Assembly (NCBI GenBank): GCA_036419695.1
Contig: CP143946.1
Span: forward strand, 3,032,001-3,096,000
Source of the DNA: [Clostridium] symbiosum
GTDB taxonomy: Bacteria > Bacillota > Clostridia > Lachnospirales > Lachnospiraceae
Direction: 5' to 3'
Length of the DNA: 64,000 nt
The notes below the pieces were generated by a model. It did not search any database and was not told the DNA's origin. It saw only the letters and a list, made by a program, of their open reading frames with translations. This document shows, piece by piece, positions 25,688 through 34,986 of the stretch. Both the position numbers and the translations under genes were made by a program. Every line of letters begins with the position of its first letter. Position 1 is the first letter of the stretch.

Positions 25688-26635
25688 TTATTTTGCAGAA
25701 TCCTGAACACGAATACGCGGATCGAACACGCCGTATAAGATATCCGTAACCAGAATTACAAGAATCATAAATACTGCCAGAAATACCGCCGTCCCCTGAA
25801 TTACCGTGTAATCCCTGGCGTTAATGGCATCGACCAGAAGTTTTCCGATTCCCGGTCTTGCAAAAACCGTCTCCGTTACAACCGCGCCGCCCAGATATGC
25901 GGCAAAGGTTCCGCCTACCACCGTGATAATCGGTGTCAGTGCATTTCTCAGGGCATGTTTCAAAATGATGGCGCTCTTTGCAATTCCCTTGGACTTGCAG
26001 ACCTTAATAAAGTCATTTCCCAGAATCTTTAGCATCGAGGTTCTCGTCGTCCTGGCAATGGATGCCGCCGAACCGAGGCCAACCGTGATGACCGGTCCGA
26101 TAAGGCCGAGGAAATGCTCTTCCGGCGCCAGGTTCAGGCCGATTACCGGAATCAGTTTCAGCTGAACGCCGAATACGATGATGAGAATCAGGCCCAGGAA
26201 AAACGAGGGCATCGACATCAGGAGCGTATTCAGGCTGAGAATCGCCATATCAAATATACTGCCGCGGTACAATGCCGCAAATATCCCCGACGTCACTCCC
26301 AGCACAATGGCTAACAGCACCCCGAATATCGTCAGTTCCAGCGTGTTTGGAAGACAGTCCAGTATCATGCCGAATACCGGCTGGTTATTCGCCATCGAAT
26401 ATCCCAAATCTCCCCGCAGCGTATCAAATACGGAATCTACCAGCTGCACTGCCATCGGACGGTTATATCCGTGCTCTTCCCTGTACTCCTCTATTTCCTG
26501 GACAGTGGCAGATTTGCCGAACTTCATCGCCACCGGATCACCCGGAATGGAACGGATAATCAGGAATACCACGATCATGCTTCCAAGAATCGTGGGAATG
26601 GCAAATAACAGACGTTTTAATATGTAACGTTTCAT
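25688..26635 (-). CDS. ABC importer permease (DppB-like), dpp1
   Basis: 315 aa, six membrane segments; starts with the family-typical KRYILKRLLFAIPTILGSM and keeps the EAA loop ARTTRTSMLKILGNDFIKVCKSKG. GAAGGAGGGG precedes the ATG. Pairs with the DppC-like permease to form the channel. Confidence 0.93.
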   Translation of the reverse strand: MKRYILKRLLFAIPTILGSMIVVFLIIRSIPGDPVAMKFGKSATVQEIEEYREEHGYNRPMAVQLVDSVFDTLRGDLGYSMANNQPVFGMILDCLPNTLELTIFGVLLAIVLGVTSGIFAALYRGSIFDMAILSLNTLLMSMPSFFLGLILIIVFGVQLKLIPVIGLNLAPEEHFLGLIGPVITVGLGSAASIARTTRTSMLKILGNDFIKVCKSKGIAKSAIILKHALRNALTPIITVVGGTFAAYLGGAVVTETVFARPGIGKLLVDAINARDYTVIQGTAVFLAVFMILVILVTDILYGVFDPRIRVQDSAK

Positions 26636-26736
26636 GTTTCCCCTCCTTCAACCTGTGAAGCGTTATCATTCACGGTACGGCCGCTCCTCTTCCGAAAAAC
26701 AGCCGTACCGTGGACAGCAGCTCTTTTACAGGTCCA

Positions 26737-28329
26737 CTACTGCAGATCCATGTCCTTAAACTGGAACAGAAGTTCAGCGTTCAGTGAGAAACCTTTTACC
26801 GTATCCTTAACCAGGATGTCACCGCAGGATTCGGCGATCGGAATGGAAGGAATGCTCTCAACAAGAATCTTCTGTGCATCGCCGAAATACTTATCTTTCT
26901 CGGCTTTATCGATGGATTCAAAACCTTTGGCTACAAGCTCGTCAAATTCTTCATTTCTAAACTGGCACCAGTTGCTTCCCGGAATCTTGGCGCTTGTGAA
27001 CGAAGTCAGCCACTGGTCACCGCGGTATCCGTCTCCATTTACCAGGAACCACATTTCGTGGCGCCCGTTTCTCACATCATCGAGGAAAGTTGCAAACTCG
27101 GTGAGGTTTAACTGCATATCGATGCCGATGTCGGCCATATACTCCTGGATGACAAGCAGCGGTCCTTTGGAAAGGGTGTCGTTCGGTGAGGCAACCGATG
27201 TGGAGAAGCCGTCCGGATAGCCTGCCTCCGCCAGAAGCTGTTTGGCCTTCTCCGGGTTGTATTCATATGTATAACCGCTCTGCTCCGGTGTGCTGGCATA
27301 AATACAGTAGGACTGGACATAGCCTGTCGGCGGGAACAGCGTTCCTCTCCAGTAATCATTAAGCATTTCATCGTAATTGATTGCATATTTAAGGGCTTCC
27401 CTGACTTTCGGATTGTTGAACGGCTCCTTTTCCAGGTTCATGCCGAGGTAATAACATCCGGCTCCCGCAACTTTCTTTACTTCGCAGCCTTCCGTATTCT
27501 CGAATTTAAGGATGCTGTTGGCATCGTTCAGGGTCATGATATCTACTTCACCCGCATTGTAGAGGTTGATTCTGCTTGACTCATCGGCCAGCATCGTAAT
27601 TTCCACTTTGTCTAAAAGGGCTTTTTCTCCCCAGTAATCTTCAAAACGTTTAATCACATATGCCTCTGCCGGTTTGCCGGATTCGTATTCGAAAGGCCCT
27701 GTTCCGACCGGTTTTGCACCAAATCCGGAAGGTTTCAGTTCCTCGTATGCCTTCTTGCAGATGATATTGCTGTACCACGATGCGAAATCCATCAGGATTT
27801 CATTGTCCGCTTCTTTTAAATGAAGCACAAACACATAAGGGTCGGAGGTATCCATGGATTCGATGTTGTCTACCTTGCATTTTGATTTTGTATCCGTGGC
27901 TCCCACGTCGGGATCGCTCAAACGTTCCAGTGTGTATGCCACGTCCTCGGATGTGAATTCACCGTATCCGGCATGGAACTGTACGCCTTTTCTCAGATTA
28001 AAGGTATAAGTTTTCCTGTCGTCGGAAACCTCCCAGCTCTCTGCCAGGCTGGGAACCAGATTTCTGTCTTCATCAAAGGTCAGCAGTGTCTCGAAAATAG
28101 AAATACCAGCTTTAACACTTCCTCCGTCGCCCCAGAGCGCCGGATCAAAAGTGGCTTTTTCCCAGTGTGTCGCAACCTTCAGCACCTTTTCCCCATTTTC
28201 GGCTGAACTCTGCTCTGCGGCGGAACTTCCGCCTGTGGCCGCCTGCTTATTTCCTCCGCAGCCGGTTATTATCATCGATACGGAGAGCGCTAACGCTGCC
28301 GCCGTTGTCAGTAATCTCATTTTTTTCAT
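26737..28329 (-). CDS. Solute-binding lipoprotein, family 5 (DppA-like), dpp1
   Basis: 530-aa binding protein for the dpp1 importer, anchored by a lipobox (ITGC, Cys24) after a 23-residue signal. The SBP_bac_5 core is recognisable from VATHWEKATFDPALW, LAESWEVSDDRKTYTFNLRKGVQFHAG and NPEKAKQLLAEAGYPDGF. These proteins bind peptides, nickel chelates or other small compounds; the hydrolases in the operon argue for an organic ligand rather than plain dipeptide. First gene of dpp1, 101 bp before the permease. Confidence 0.92.
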   Translation of the reverse strand: MKKMRLLTTAAALALSVSMIITGCGGNKQAATGGSSAAEQSSAENGEKVLKVATHWEKATFDPALWGDGGSVKAGISIFETLLTFDEDRNLVPSLAESWEVSDDRKTYTFNLRKGVQFHAGYGEFTSEDVAYTLERLSDPDVGATDTKSKCKVDNIESMDTSDPYVFVLHLKEADNEILMDFASWYSNIICKKAYEELKPSGFGAKPVGTGPFEYESGKPAEAYVIKRFEDYWGEKALLDKVEITMLADESSRINLYNAGEVDIMTLNDANSILKFENTEGCEVKKVAGAGCYYLGMNLEKEPFNNPKVREALKYAINYDEMLNDYWRGTLFPPTGYVQSYCIYASTPEQSGYTYEYNPEKAKQLLAEAGYPDGFSTSVASPNDTLSKGPLLVIQEYMADIGIDMQLNLTEFATFLDDVRNGRHEMWFLVNGDGYRGDQWLTSFTSAKIPGSNWCQFRNEEFDELVAKGFESIDKAEKDKYFGDAQKILVESIPSIPIAESCGDILVKDTVKGFSLNAELLFQFKDMDLQ

Positions 28330-28647
28330 ATTCTGGCTCCTTTCAACCCTCGTTCACCTTTTAAGAAACAGAAGAATTTAATATTGCAATTTTTTCCGTC
28401 GGTTTCATGTCATATGGCTGTTGTTCCCCGCTTCAGACGGACTTGCATAAAATTAGTATCTTTTCATGCTAATCACGAAAATCCGAATATAAAAAATAAT
28501 CCGAATTATTTTCTCCTGTTCCATTATAACTACTTATATCCTTATTTTTCCGGAATTTTTGGATATTTTAGTGTTAATTTATTTCCATGCCTGAATATTA
28601 ACATATTGTTACTTAATTGTCATTACAAAAACAGGAGGGTCCTCTTT
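28330..28647. other. Leader and promoter region of dpp1
   Basis: AT-rich and without a gene. An imperfect palindrome TTAGTATCTTTTCATGCTAA at 28453-28472 lies about 125 bp upstream of the binding-protein gene and could be an operator. No promoter with two convincing hexamers was found, so the start of transcription is undecided. Confidence 0.4.
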
Positions 28648-28668
28648 AAAAAAAACTTCGTTTTTTAT
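28648..28668 (-). terminator. Terminator-like hairpin, minus strand
   Basis: AAAAAAC-ttc-GTTTTTT stem with flanking A/T runs, 70-90 bp after the stop of the symporter gene. Weak pairing energy, but correctly placed for the eleven-gene operon. Confidence 0.4.
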
Positions 28669-28681
28669 GTGTGGTATATAA

Positions 28682-28750
28682 CAGTTGGGGAAGAAACAGG
28701 GTTAGGGGCTTCCCCAACTGCCTGCGGAGAAGCCCCTAACCCTGTTTCTT
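28682..28750. repeat. Two overlapping, mutually exclusive inverted repeats
   Basis: Inverted repeat 1: CAGTTGGGGAAG (28682-28693) / CTTCCCCAACTG (28709-28720), perfect 12 bp. Inverted repeat 2: 28691-28712 / 28729-28750, perfect 22 bp, whose right arm contains the last codons of the symporter gene. The middle segment 28709-28712 belongs to both, so only one hairpin can form at a time. Confidence 0.8.
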
Positions 28751-30109
28751 ATTTTGTGTCATCAAACTCACAACAACATATCCTATCGCAGAGGGAAGCA
28801 GCGGAAATACACTGCCATAGGGAAGCTCTGCTATTCCTAAACCATTCAGGAGCACAAACCCAATCCCAAGTACCGCGCTCGCCACGGCTCCCCGAGAATT
28901 TCCTTTTTTCCAGAAGACACCGCCTGCAAACGCCGGCAGACAGCCGGCACTGATAAAGGTATAACTGAGTGCCAGCAATTCAATTATATTATTCATAGAC
29001 AAGGCCAGGACTACACTAAATATACATACAAGCGCATTGACAATAAACATCAGCTGTCTGCATTCCTTTTCGCCCGCATCTGGTTTTATCATTCCCCTGT
29101 ATATATCATGTACTATATTTGTCGACACGCATGCAAAAATGGAATTGCAGGCCGACATCACCGCGCAGATTATAGCTGCCAGAAGTATCGCTCCGGCCAG
29201 TGAAGGCAGTTTTTCCAGAATCAGCAGCATAAAAACCTCGTCTCCGTTTTTTCCCGGATAAAGGCATCTTCCATACATTCCGAGAAGAACAGGCACAAAA
29301 GCCACCGGCAGTAAAAGAATGCCTCCAAATAGATTGCCGTAAACTGCCGCCCTCTCATTCTTAGCCGAAGCGCACCGCTGAAATAATCCCTGACTGACGA
29401 ATACTGCAGCAATTGTCGGCACCGTATTCATGACAAATGTTTCGCCGTCATACGGAAACATTGAGAAGCAGGATTCAGGCAGCCCAGACTGAAGAAATGA
29501 TACCCCATTTCCAGAAACCATCAGGAAAAGAGCCGCCATCATGCCCACAAAGATGACCGAACTCTGTAGGAAAGAGGCCACAAGCGCTCCCCAATAACCA
29601 CTGACAGCCGCATAGCAAAAGGAAGCGGCTGCGGTGACAATTACTCCCATGTTTCCATTGAGGCCTGCGGAATAGAAAACAGCTTTTCCGGCCAGAAGCT
29701 GTCCGGCAAACAAAGCTATGCAGCTTAAAGGCGTGACGGTACTATAAATCAGCCTGCTGGAATACCCCCCGTAGCGCTCTTTGAAATAGTCGGACAGGGA
29801 TACATATCCATGGCGGTAGATAAATTTTGTCACAATCATTCCGGCTGCAATAAATGAAAGACCACACCCCAAACCGTACCATGCTCCCCCCAATCCATAT
29901 AAAGCCCCATATTCAGCCCCTCCGATTACAAAGCCGCTGCCGATTTGCATCCCGACCGCGCTGCCTGTAAGCAGGAGAAGAGACGACTGTCCTCCGGCCG
30001 TTATGCTGTCCTTAAACGTTTTTACATATTTCCTTCCCCTCAGGCCTATAAAACCTGTCATTATCATATACACGAACAGGATTCCAACCATCATCCCCGA
30101 TGTAGTCAT
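28736..30109 (-). CDS. Sodium:solute symporter family protein, copy 1
   Basis: 457 aa, about 13 membrane helices of the SSS (LeuT-like) fold. Recognisable blocks: MQIGSGFVIGGAEYGALYG in helix 2, VSLSDYFKERYGGYSSRLIYS, and the helix around SACNSIFACVSTNIVHDIYRG. I start at ATG 30109 (AAGGGGAAAG upstream) rather than an upstream in-frame start at 30154. Last gene of the eleven-gene operon. Closely related in pattern to copy 2 at 33487. Substrate unknown; members carry sugars, carboxylates or amino acids. Confidence 0.9.
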   Translation of the reverse strand: MTTSGMMVGILFVYMIMTGFIGLRGRKYVKTFKDSITAGGQSSLLLLTGSAVGMQIGSGFVIGGAEYGALYGLGGAWYGLGCGLSFIAAGMIVTKFIYRHGYVSLSDYFKERYGGYSSRLIYSTVTPLSCIALFAGQLLAGKAVFYSAGLNGNMGVIVTAAASFCYAAVSGYWGALVASFLQSSVIFVGMMAALFLMVSGNGVSFLQSGLPESCFSMFPYDGETFVMNTVPTIAAVFVSQGLFQRCASAKNERAAVYGNLFGGILLLPVAFVPVLLGMYGRCLYPGKNGDEVFMLLILEKLPSLAGAILLAAIICAVMSACNSIFACVSTNIVHDIYRGMIKPDAGEKECRQLMFIVNALVCIFSVVLALSMNNIIELLALSYTFISAGCLPAFAGGVFWKKGNSRGAVASAVLGIGFVLLNGLGIAELPYGSVFPLLPSAIGYVVVSLMTQNKKQG

Positions 30110-30176
30110 GCTTTCCCCTTTCCAGATGGCTGCCAGCATAAACGCAGCCTGCAAGAATGAGTTACGACATAACCGC

Positions 30177-31082
30177 TCAGAGCACGGGGAACACTTTTAA
30201 TTCCGCTGTTTCTGTCCACGGCACATCCTCCGGAGTCCCAAAGTTTTTAACCAGTTCTATGCGCAGATATCTTGCCTTGACCGGCCGCTCCAGAAAGTAG
30301 GTGTTCCACTTTTCTTTCATCTCCATGTGCACATCCAGAATTTTCTCCCAGCTTACAATATCAATCTCTTCATCTTCCCTTCCAAAACGTGAGCATTGTT
30401 CATCATTGCTGATATAAAGACGGATATGTTCCGCCATCTCCTCCTCAATACTGATGGTGGAACCTACGTTATGGAAAATACGTACTGTTCCAATTGTCTG
30501 CTCCTCCCCGAAAAAGTCCAGAATCGCATTGGCAGGCCCCATTGTATTTGCTCCCCAGGTTCCACCATGCCTCTCCACGTCATCGTCAATCAGGTTACAG
30601 ACCCAGTAATAAGGATTCTTCTCGGTTGTACTGGCCCATTGGATCCTGGAATAAAGACTGCCATCCCTCCTTACACCCAATGGCAGAAAGCCTCTTTCGA
30701 CGTTTCCAATCAGGATTTTACCGTCCACTTCTTTACATGTGTAATATCCGGGAAGGACTCCATATAAGGTCCCTGTCTGTATAATTCTGATATTGCCCTC
30801 TGTATATTCCAGTTCCCCTGCATCGGTAATGACTGTATTAATACCCACCGTCCCGAGAAAGTCAACCGCCTCTTTAGTTAAAACAGGGCCTTCATATTCC
30901 CGTTCCGGGCAAACCGTAAGCTGCCTTGATTTCCTGCTCTTGATTATAAGAATCTCAAATGGCGGCAGATTTTTCAAATGTTCCAGGTTCCATGCCCGGA
31001 TCTCTCCGTCTATTCTGTAAAAATCCTCCGTATAGGCAATACGGCCTCCCGATACCGGTTCATAACTTCGCTTAAGCTCCAT
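30177..31082 (-). CDS. Unrecognised protein with a C-terminal discoidin-like (F5/8 type C) region
   Basis: 301 aa, no signal peptide or membrane segment, so cytoplasmic. From about residue 180 the pattern resembles a galactose-binding/discoidin fold: WGANTMGPANAILDFFG, IGTVRIFHN, HIRLYISND, ending ARYLRIELVKNF and TAELKVF. Residues 45-100 (FEILIIKSRKS, LTKEAVDFLGTVGINTVITD) recall the C-terminal half of the kynurenine-formamidase-like cyclase fold, but this is weak. I do not recognise a family. It lies between a symporter and a DeoC-like gene in the deoxysugar-like operon, so an enzyme or binding protein for that substrate is a guess only. Confidence 0.7.
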   Translation of the reverse strand: MELKRSYEPVSGGRIAYTEDFYRIDGEIRAWNLEHLKNLPPFEILIIKSRKSRQLTVCPEREYEGPVLTKEAVDFLGTVGINTVITDAGELEYTEGNIRIIQTGTLYGVLPGYYTCKEVDGKILIGNVERGFLPLGVRRDGSLYSRIQWASTTEKNPYYWVCNLIDDDVERHGGTWGANTMGPANAILDFFGEEQTIGTVRIFHNVGSTISIEEEMAEHIRLYISNDEQCSRFGREDEEIDIVSWEKILDVHMEMKEKWNTYFLERPVKARYLRIELVKNFGTPEDVPWTETAELKVFPVL

Positions 31083-31110
31083 TGCTTTTCACATCCCTTC
31101 ATTTATTTTC

Positions 31111-31779
31111 TCAATCCTTTATAGCATCCAGAATCTCAAAGGCCCGGCTGCTGCATACAATATCTGCCCCAGCCTCCAACAAATCCCTTACCTCTTTTTC
31201 GGTTTCGACAAGACCTTCCGCCTTAACCGGCAGCTCCCGCTTCAAGGCACTTTTTATCTTCTTCACATCGCCGGCGACTGTTTTTCTGGGGATGACCAGA
31301 TCACCGGAGGTCGTCTTCAGCCCGTCTACACCGCAGTCTTCACAAAACTTCACGAGCTCTTCGAGCTCCTGTTCGCCGAGCTGATATGTATTCAAAACTG
31401 CAAATAACGCGGTTCCTTCCATATGAATTAATTTAACCGTCTCTGTCAATTCCATGGCCAACGTCTCTTTATCACCTGATTTAAATGCCGACAGGTTAAC
31501 TCCCATATCAATTTCGGCAGCACCAGTTTTAGCGGAGAAAAAAGCATCCGCAATCTTCGTCTCGGGTACATCGATGCCGGATGGATAACCACTTACCGTA
31601 CAGACCTTCACCTTTTCTTTGGATTCATCAATCGCTGTCTTCACCATATTCTGGAAAACGCAGACACCATACAAATCATAATGGATTGCTCTTCTTACAA
31701 ATTCACTTATCTGCTCTTTCGTATGTCCGATTGACAGGTCGGTCGCTATCATCTTTTTCGCTAACTCTGCTTTTTTCAT
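31111..31779 (-). CDS. DeoC/DERA-family aldolase, variant 1 (phosphate loop altered)
   Basis: 222 aa TIM barrel. Equivalents of two DERA catalytic residues are visible: Asp91 (EIDMGVN) and the Schiff-base Lys155 (LKTTSG). The proton-relay lysine is Lys186 in VKAEGLVE, but the canonical phosphate-binding GG(V/I)R that should follow reads GLVE. KTSTGFG is also changed to KTTSGDL. The fold is clear, yet a phosphorylated deoxyribose substrate looks doubtful. It is 12 bp downstream of variant 2 and the two may act together. Confidence 0.85.
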   Translation of the reverse strand: MKKAELAKKMIATDLSIGHTKEQISEFVRRAIHYDLYGVCVFQNMVKTAIDESKEKVKVCTVSGYPSGIDVPETKIADAFFSAKTGAAEIDMGVNLSAFKSGDKETLAMELTETVKLIHMEGTALFAVLNTYQLGEQELEELVKFCEDCGVDGLKTTSGDLVIPRKTVAGDVKKIKSALKRELPVKAEGLVETEKEVRDLLEAGADIVCSSRAFEILDAIKD

Positions 31780-31791
31780 GTGTCCCTCTCC

Positions 31792-32454
31792 TTATTCAAA
31801 GGTGTCTAAAATCTGAAACGGCGCGCTTGTTGCAATCCTGTCACAGCCAGCAAGAATCATCTCCTTTGCCTGCTGCCCGTTTCTGACACCTCCCGAAACC
31901 ATGACCTTAATTGCATCGCCGAAATGGGATTTGATATTCCGCACTTCCTCCGGAGTACTCCTGCATCCATGTCCCGTATTGGTTTTCAGAAACGGCACTT
32001 TTGATTCAATACACAGTTCAGCCGCCTTAAGCTGTTGGTCCGGTGTGAGCAGAGTCGCAAAATAAATAATTTTAATCAGTTTATCTTCCCCTGCCAGTTC
32101 AAGCACCGCCTTAATTTCATCCTTGACCTTTTCATACTCTCCGGCCATAAATGCACTGATATTCATAGATACATCCAGCTCGTCCGCCCCAGCCTTAAAT
32201 GCCTCCTGTGCCGCCTTCAGGCGGAGCGCATTGACCGCTCCCCCCATCGGATAATCCACGACGGAAACAATCTTTCTTCCCGCTTCATGGGCGATATCGG
32301 CAACGTGCCTGATAAAATAAGCCGAGGCCAGTATTCCGGCAAATTCGTACTGCGCCGCCCGCTTTGTAAACGCGACTGCCTCTTCAATTGTAGGATTCGC
32401 CGCTGCCATGGACCCGTCCAGCATATGTTCTACATTTCTTTTCGTTATTTCCAT
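31792..32454 (-). CDS. DeoC/DERA-family aldolase, variant 2 (relay lysine missing)
   Basis: 220 aa. Asp94 (ELDVSMN) and Schiff-base Lys157 (FLKTNTGHG) are present, and the phosphate-binding GGVR (188-191) is intact. At the position of the second catalytic lysine (VKxxGG(V/I)R) the sequence reads VMVSGGVR, placing Met185 where Lys is expected; Lys183 lies two residues earlier. This is complementary to the change in the adjacent variant 1. The best ribosome site (AAAGGAG) is 14 nt from the ATG, longer than normal. Confidence 0.85.
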   Translation of the reverse strand: MEITKRNVEHMLDGSMAAANPTIEEAVAFTKRAAQYEFAGILASAYFIRHVADIAHEAGRKIVSVVDYPMGGAVNALRLKAAQEAFKAGADELDVSMNISAFMAGEYEKVKDEIKAVLELAGEDKLIKIIYFATLLTPDQQLKAAELCIESKVPFLKTNTGHGCRSTPEEVRNIKSHFGDAIKVMVSGGVRNGQQAKEMILAGCDRIATSAPFQILDTFE

Positions 32455-32534
32455 TCGTTCCGTTCACGCTCCTTTCCCGGTTTTCGGCAGGCAGAGTCTC
32501 TGTCTGCCCACCTTACTCCGGCTGTCTTTTTCCA

Positions 32535-33485
32535 CTACAGCAATTTTCTATAGTCTGCTTTCATTTTCTCCAGTTCCTCTTTCTCCGGAAAAAATTCAAA
32601 GATTGACTCCTGCGGACCTCTCTTCACCGCACAGGCGGCAATGCATCCTGCGTGGATCACTGCTTCCGGCAGCTCCATTCCGGAGGCAAGCCCCGCAACA
32701 AAGGCCCCCGCGAAGGTGTCCCCCGCACTGGTGGTATCCCGCACGATGACGGGAACACACGGAAACACCCTCTCTCCGTCCTTCTCCACCAGAACGGAAC
32801 CCTTGCCGCCCATCGTGATAACTACGGCTTTATTTACTCCTTTTTTAAGAAGGATCCTTCCCGCCTGAACAGCAGTATCATAATCTACCACCTGGATGCC
32901 GCTGAGTAAGGATGCCTCATGCTCATTCGGCTTCATATATGTAATAAAATGATACAGTTCCTCATTAAATTCCACGACCGGGGCCGGATCTACCATTGTC
33001 TCTACTCCAAGTGAATGAGCCTTCCTGATTGCATACTCAATCGCGTCAAAGTTATTTTCAAACTGGAAACCGGCCACAGCGCATTCCCGAATCATCGGTT
33101 CCGCGTTGTCGATATCCTGCGTTGTAATTTCCGCATTAGCTCCCGGTACCACAATAATGATATTTTCACCTTTCTCGTTCAGCATAACTCCGGCTGCGCC
33201 GGTCGCATGTTCCTTATCAATTTTTACATGCGTACAGTCGATACCGGCTCTCTCAAAATCATGGATACACAGGTGGCCGTATTCATCATCCCCTACTCTC
33301 ATGATTCCGCTTATTTCTGCGCCTGCCAATGCAGCCGCCAGCATCTGGCCATGTCCTTTTGCTCCCCCCGACATCTTAAACCTGTAACCCATAACGGTTT
33401 CTCCCATGGAGGGCATTTCTTTTGCTGTAAACGAATAGCAGCAATGGTAACTTCCGAGTATAAAAGCCTTATTATTTTTTGTCAT
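32535..33485 (-). CDS. PfkB-family (ribokinase-like) sugar kinase, copy 2
   Basis: 316 aa. ATP/catalytic motif DTTSAGDTFAGAF with the general-base Asp; the N-terminal substrate motif is MSGGAKGHGQMLAAALAG instead of GGKGANQA. The ribose-contacting Asp of ribokinase (GSINAD in E. coli) is replaced: the segment reads GSYHCC with Cys16. It retains an NEHEASLLSG block. The sugar is therefore likely not ribose. It starts 1 bp after the symporter stop and precedes DeoC variant 2, suggesting phosphorylation before aldol cleavage. Confidence 0.88.
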   Translation of the reverse strand: MTKNNKAFILGSYHCCYSFTAKEMPSMGETVMGYRFKMSGGAKGHGQMLAAALAGAEISGIMRVGDDEYGHLCIHDFERAGIDCTHVKIDKEHATGAAGVMLNEKGENIIIVVPGANAEITTQDIDNAEPMIRECAVAGFQFENNFDAIEYAIRKAHSLGVETMVDPAPVVEFNEELYHFITYMKPNEHEASLLSGIQVVDYDTAVQAGRILLKKGVNKAVVITMGGKGSVLVEKDGERVFPCVPVIVRDTTSAGDTFAGAFVAGLASGMELPEAVIHAGCIAACAVKRGPQESIFEFFPEKEELEKMKADYRKLL

Positions 33486-33486
33486 A

Positions 33487-34872
33487 TTATCCCTCCAAAC
33501 TTTTCTGCTGGGTACAAAGACTTACCACCACATACACGATGAATGCCGGAAGAATCGGAAATACACTTGCATACGGCAGCGGCAGAAGTCCCACCATGTT
33601 TAAAATAACTACGATCATACCGACTACCGAGCTTGACACAGACCCCTTAGCCGTTCCCTTTTTCCACAGGAGGCCGCCCAAAAATGGAACGAGACAGGAG
33701 GAGGCGAGGAATGTATAGGTAGATGACAGAAGTCCCACGATACTCGTAAAGCTCAGCGATATCAGGAGTGCAAAACAGGCAACGATAATATTTAAAACCA
33801 CATTCATCTTCTTAATCGCTTCTTCCGATACATTGGGATTGATAAAACCTTTATACAAATCGTGAAGCACTACTGCCGATACGCCGATAAACAGCGTGTC
33901 TATCGTGGACATAACCGCTGCCACTACCGCCGCCACAAGAACCGCGGCAAGGAGAGCTGGAAGGCTGCCCAAAACAACTGCAAAAAATGCGGATGTGTCT
34001 CGTACACCGAATTTAGCCGCTCCATACATTCCTATAAATACGGGCATCACAGCCAGAGGAATCATGACAACTGTAGAAAGCAGGTGAGCTGTTTTGGAGG
34101 TAAGTGCGCTCCTTGCCGAGCTGACACGCTGGAATACACATTGATCCGTAAATATGGCAAGACAGGTCGGAACAATCAGCATAATTAATGTAGCTTTATC
34201 AAAAGGCACGGCGGTAAAAAAGCTCTGTGGAAGGGCGCCTGTTTCCACTGCTTCCAGGATGATTCTTATTCCCCCCTGCATCATAACAAAAACGGTAGTG
34301 CCGATTAGACCGGTAAGTATGATTGCCGTCTGGACAACGGAAGTGGCGAAGGCTCCCCATAAACCTGCGATCTGCGAATATAGGAGCACTACGATTGTAA
34401 TAACAACAGCCCCCACATTTCCGTCAAGGCCAAGAGCGATAAACAGAGCCTTGCCTGCCATAATCTGTGCAGCCATATTGCCAATAAACGAAAATGCCGT
34501 ACTTAAACTGTATACAAGTGTCGTAACCCGGTCACCATAACGTTCTCTCAGGAAATCCGAAAGCGAGATATACCCCTTTTTGTAAAGAAAATCATTAATT
34601 GTAAACGATAAGACTACATATGATAGGGCACAGCCAATTCCATACCATATACCGCCGATTCCCATCTCGGCTCCCGATCCGGCTCCGCCCACCACGAATC
34701 CGTTTCCTATATGCCCGCCAATGGCTCCGCCCATAATCAGCAGAACGCCTGCATTACGGCCGATATTCAGATAACTGTCATATGTTTTAGCATATTTTCT
34801 TCCCACAACACTGATTGCGATCATTAATAAAAAATAAACTCCCAAAACTGCCATTAATAACGTCAAATTCAT
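33487..34872 (-). CDS. Sodium:solute symporter family protein, copy 2
   Basis: 461 aa with about 13 membrane helices. Diagnostic blocks are GHIGNGFVVGGAGSGAEMG, SLSDFLRERYGDRVTTLVYS and STIDTLFIGVSAVVLHDLY. ATG 34872 is preferred (GGGAG 8 nt upstream) over an in-frame start 69 bp earlier. Mid-operon, between an alcohol dehydrogenase and a PfkB kinase. Together with copy 1 it suggests either two substrates or duplicated uptake. Confidence 0.9.
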   Translation of the reverse strand: MNLTLLMAVLGVYFLLMIAISVVGRKYAKTYDSYLNIGRNAGVLLIMGGAIGGHIGNGFVVGGAGSGAEMGIGGIWYGIGCALSYVVLSFTINDFLYKKGYISLSDFLRERYGDRVTTLVYSLSTAFSFIGNMAAQIMAGKALFIALGLDGNVGAVVITIVVLLYSQIAGLWGAFATSVVQTAIILTGLIGTTVFVMMQGGIRIILEAVETGALPQSFFTAVPFDKATLIMLIVPTCLAIFTDQCVFQRVSSARSALTSKTAHLLSTVVMIPLAVMPVFIGMYGAAKFGVRDTSAFFAVVLGSLPALLAAVLVAAVVAAVMSTIDTLFIGVSAVVLHDLYKGFINPNVSEEAIKKMNVVLNIIVACFALLISLSFTSIVGLLSSTYTFLASSCLVPFLGGLLWKKGTAKGSVSSSVVGMIVVILNMVGLLPLPYASVFPILPAFIVYVVVSLCTQQKSLEG

Positions 34873-34986
34873 ATTCAAACTCCCTTCTCCTGAAGTGTAT
34901 ATGTACCCTATATATCTGTTCAGCGCCCTCACAATTACCACATTTCAATGTACACATCTTCCTACGTACGTTACCTTCCCCCTTTT

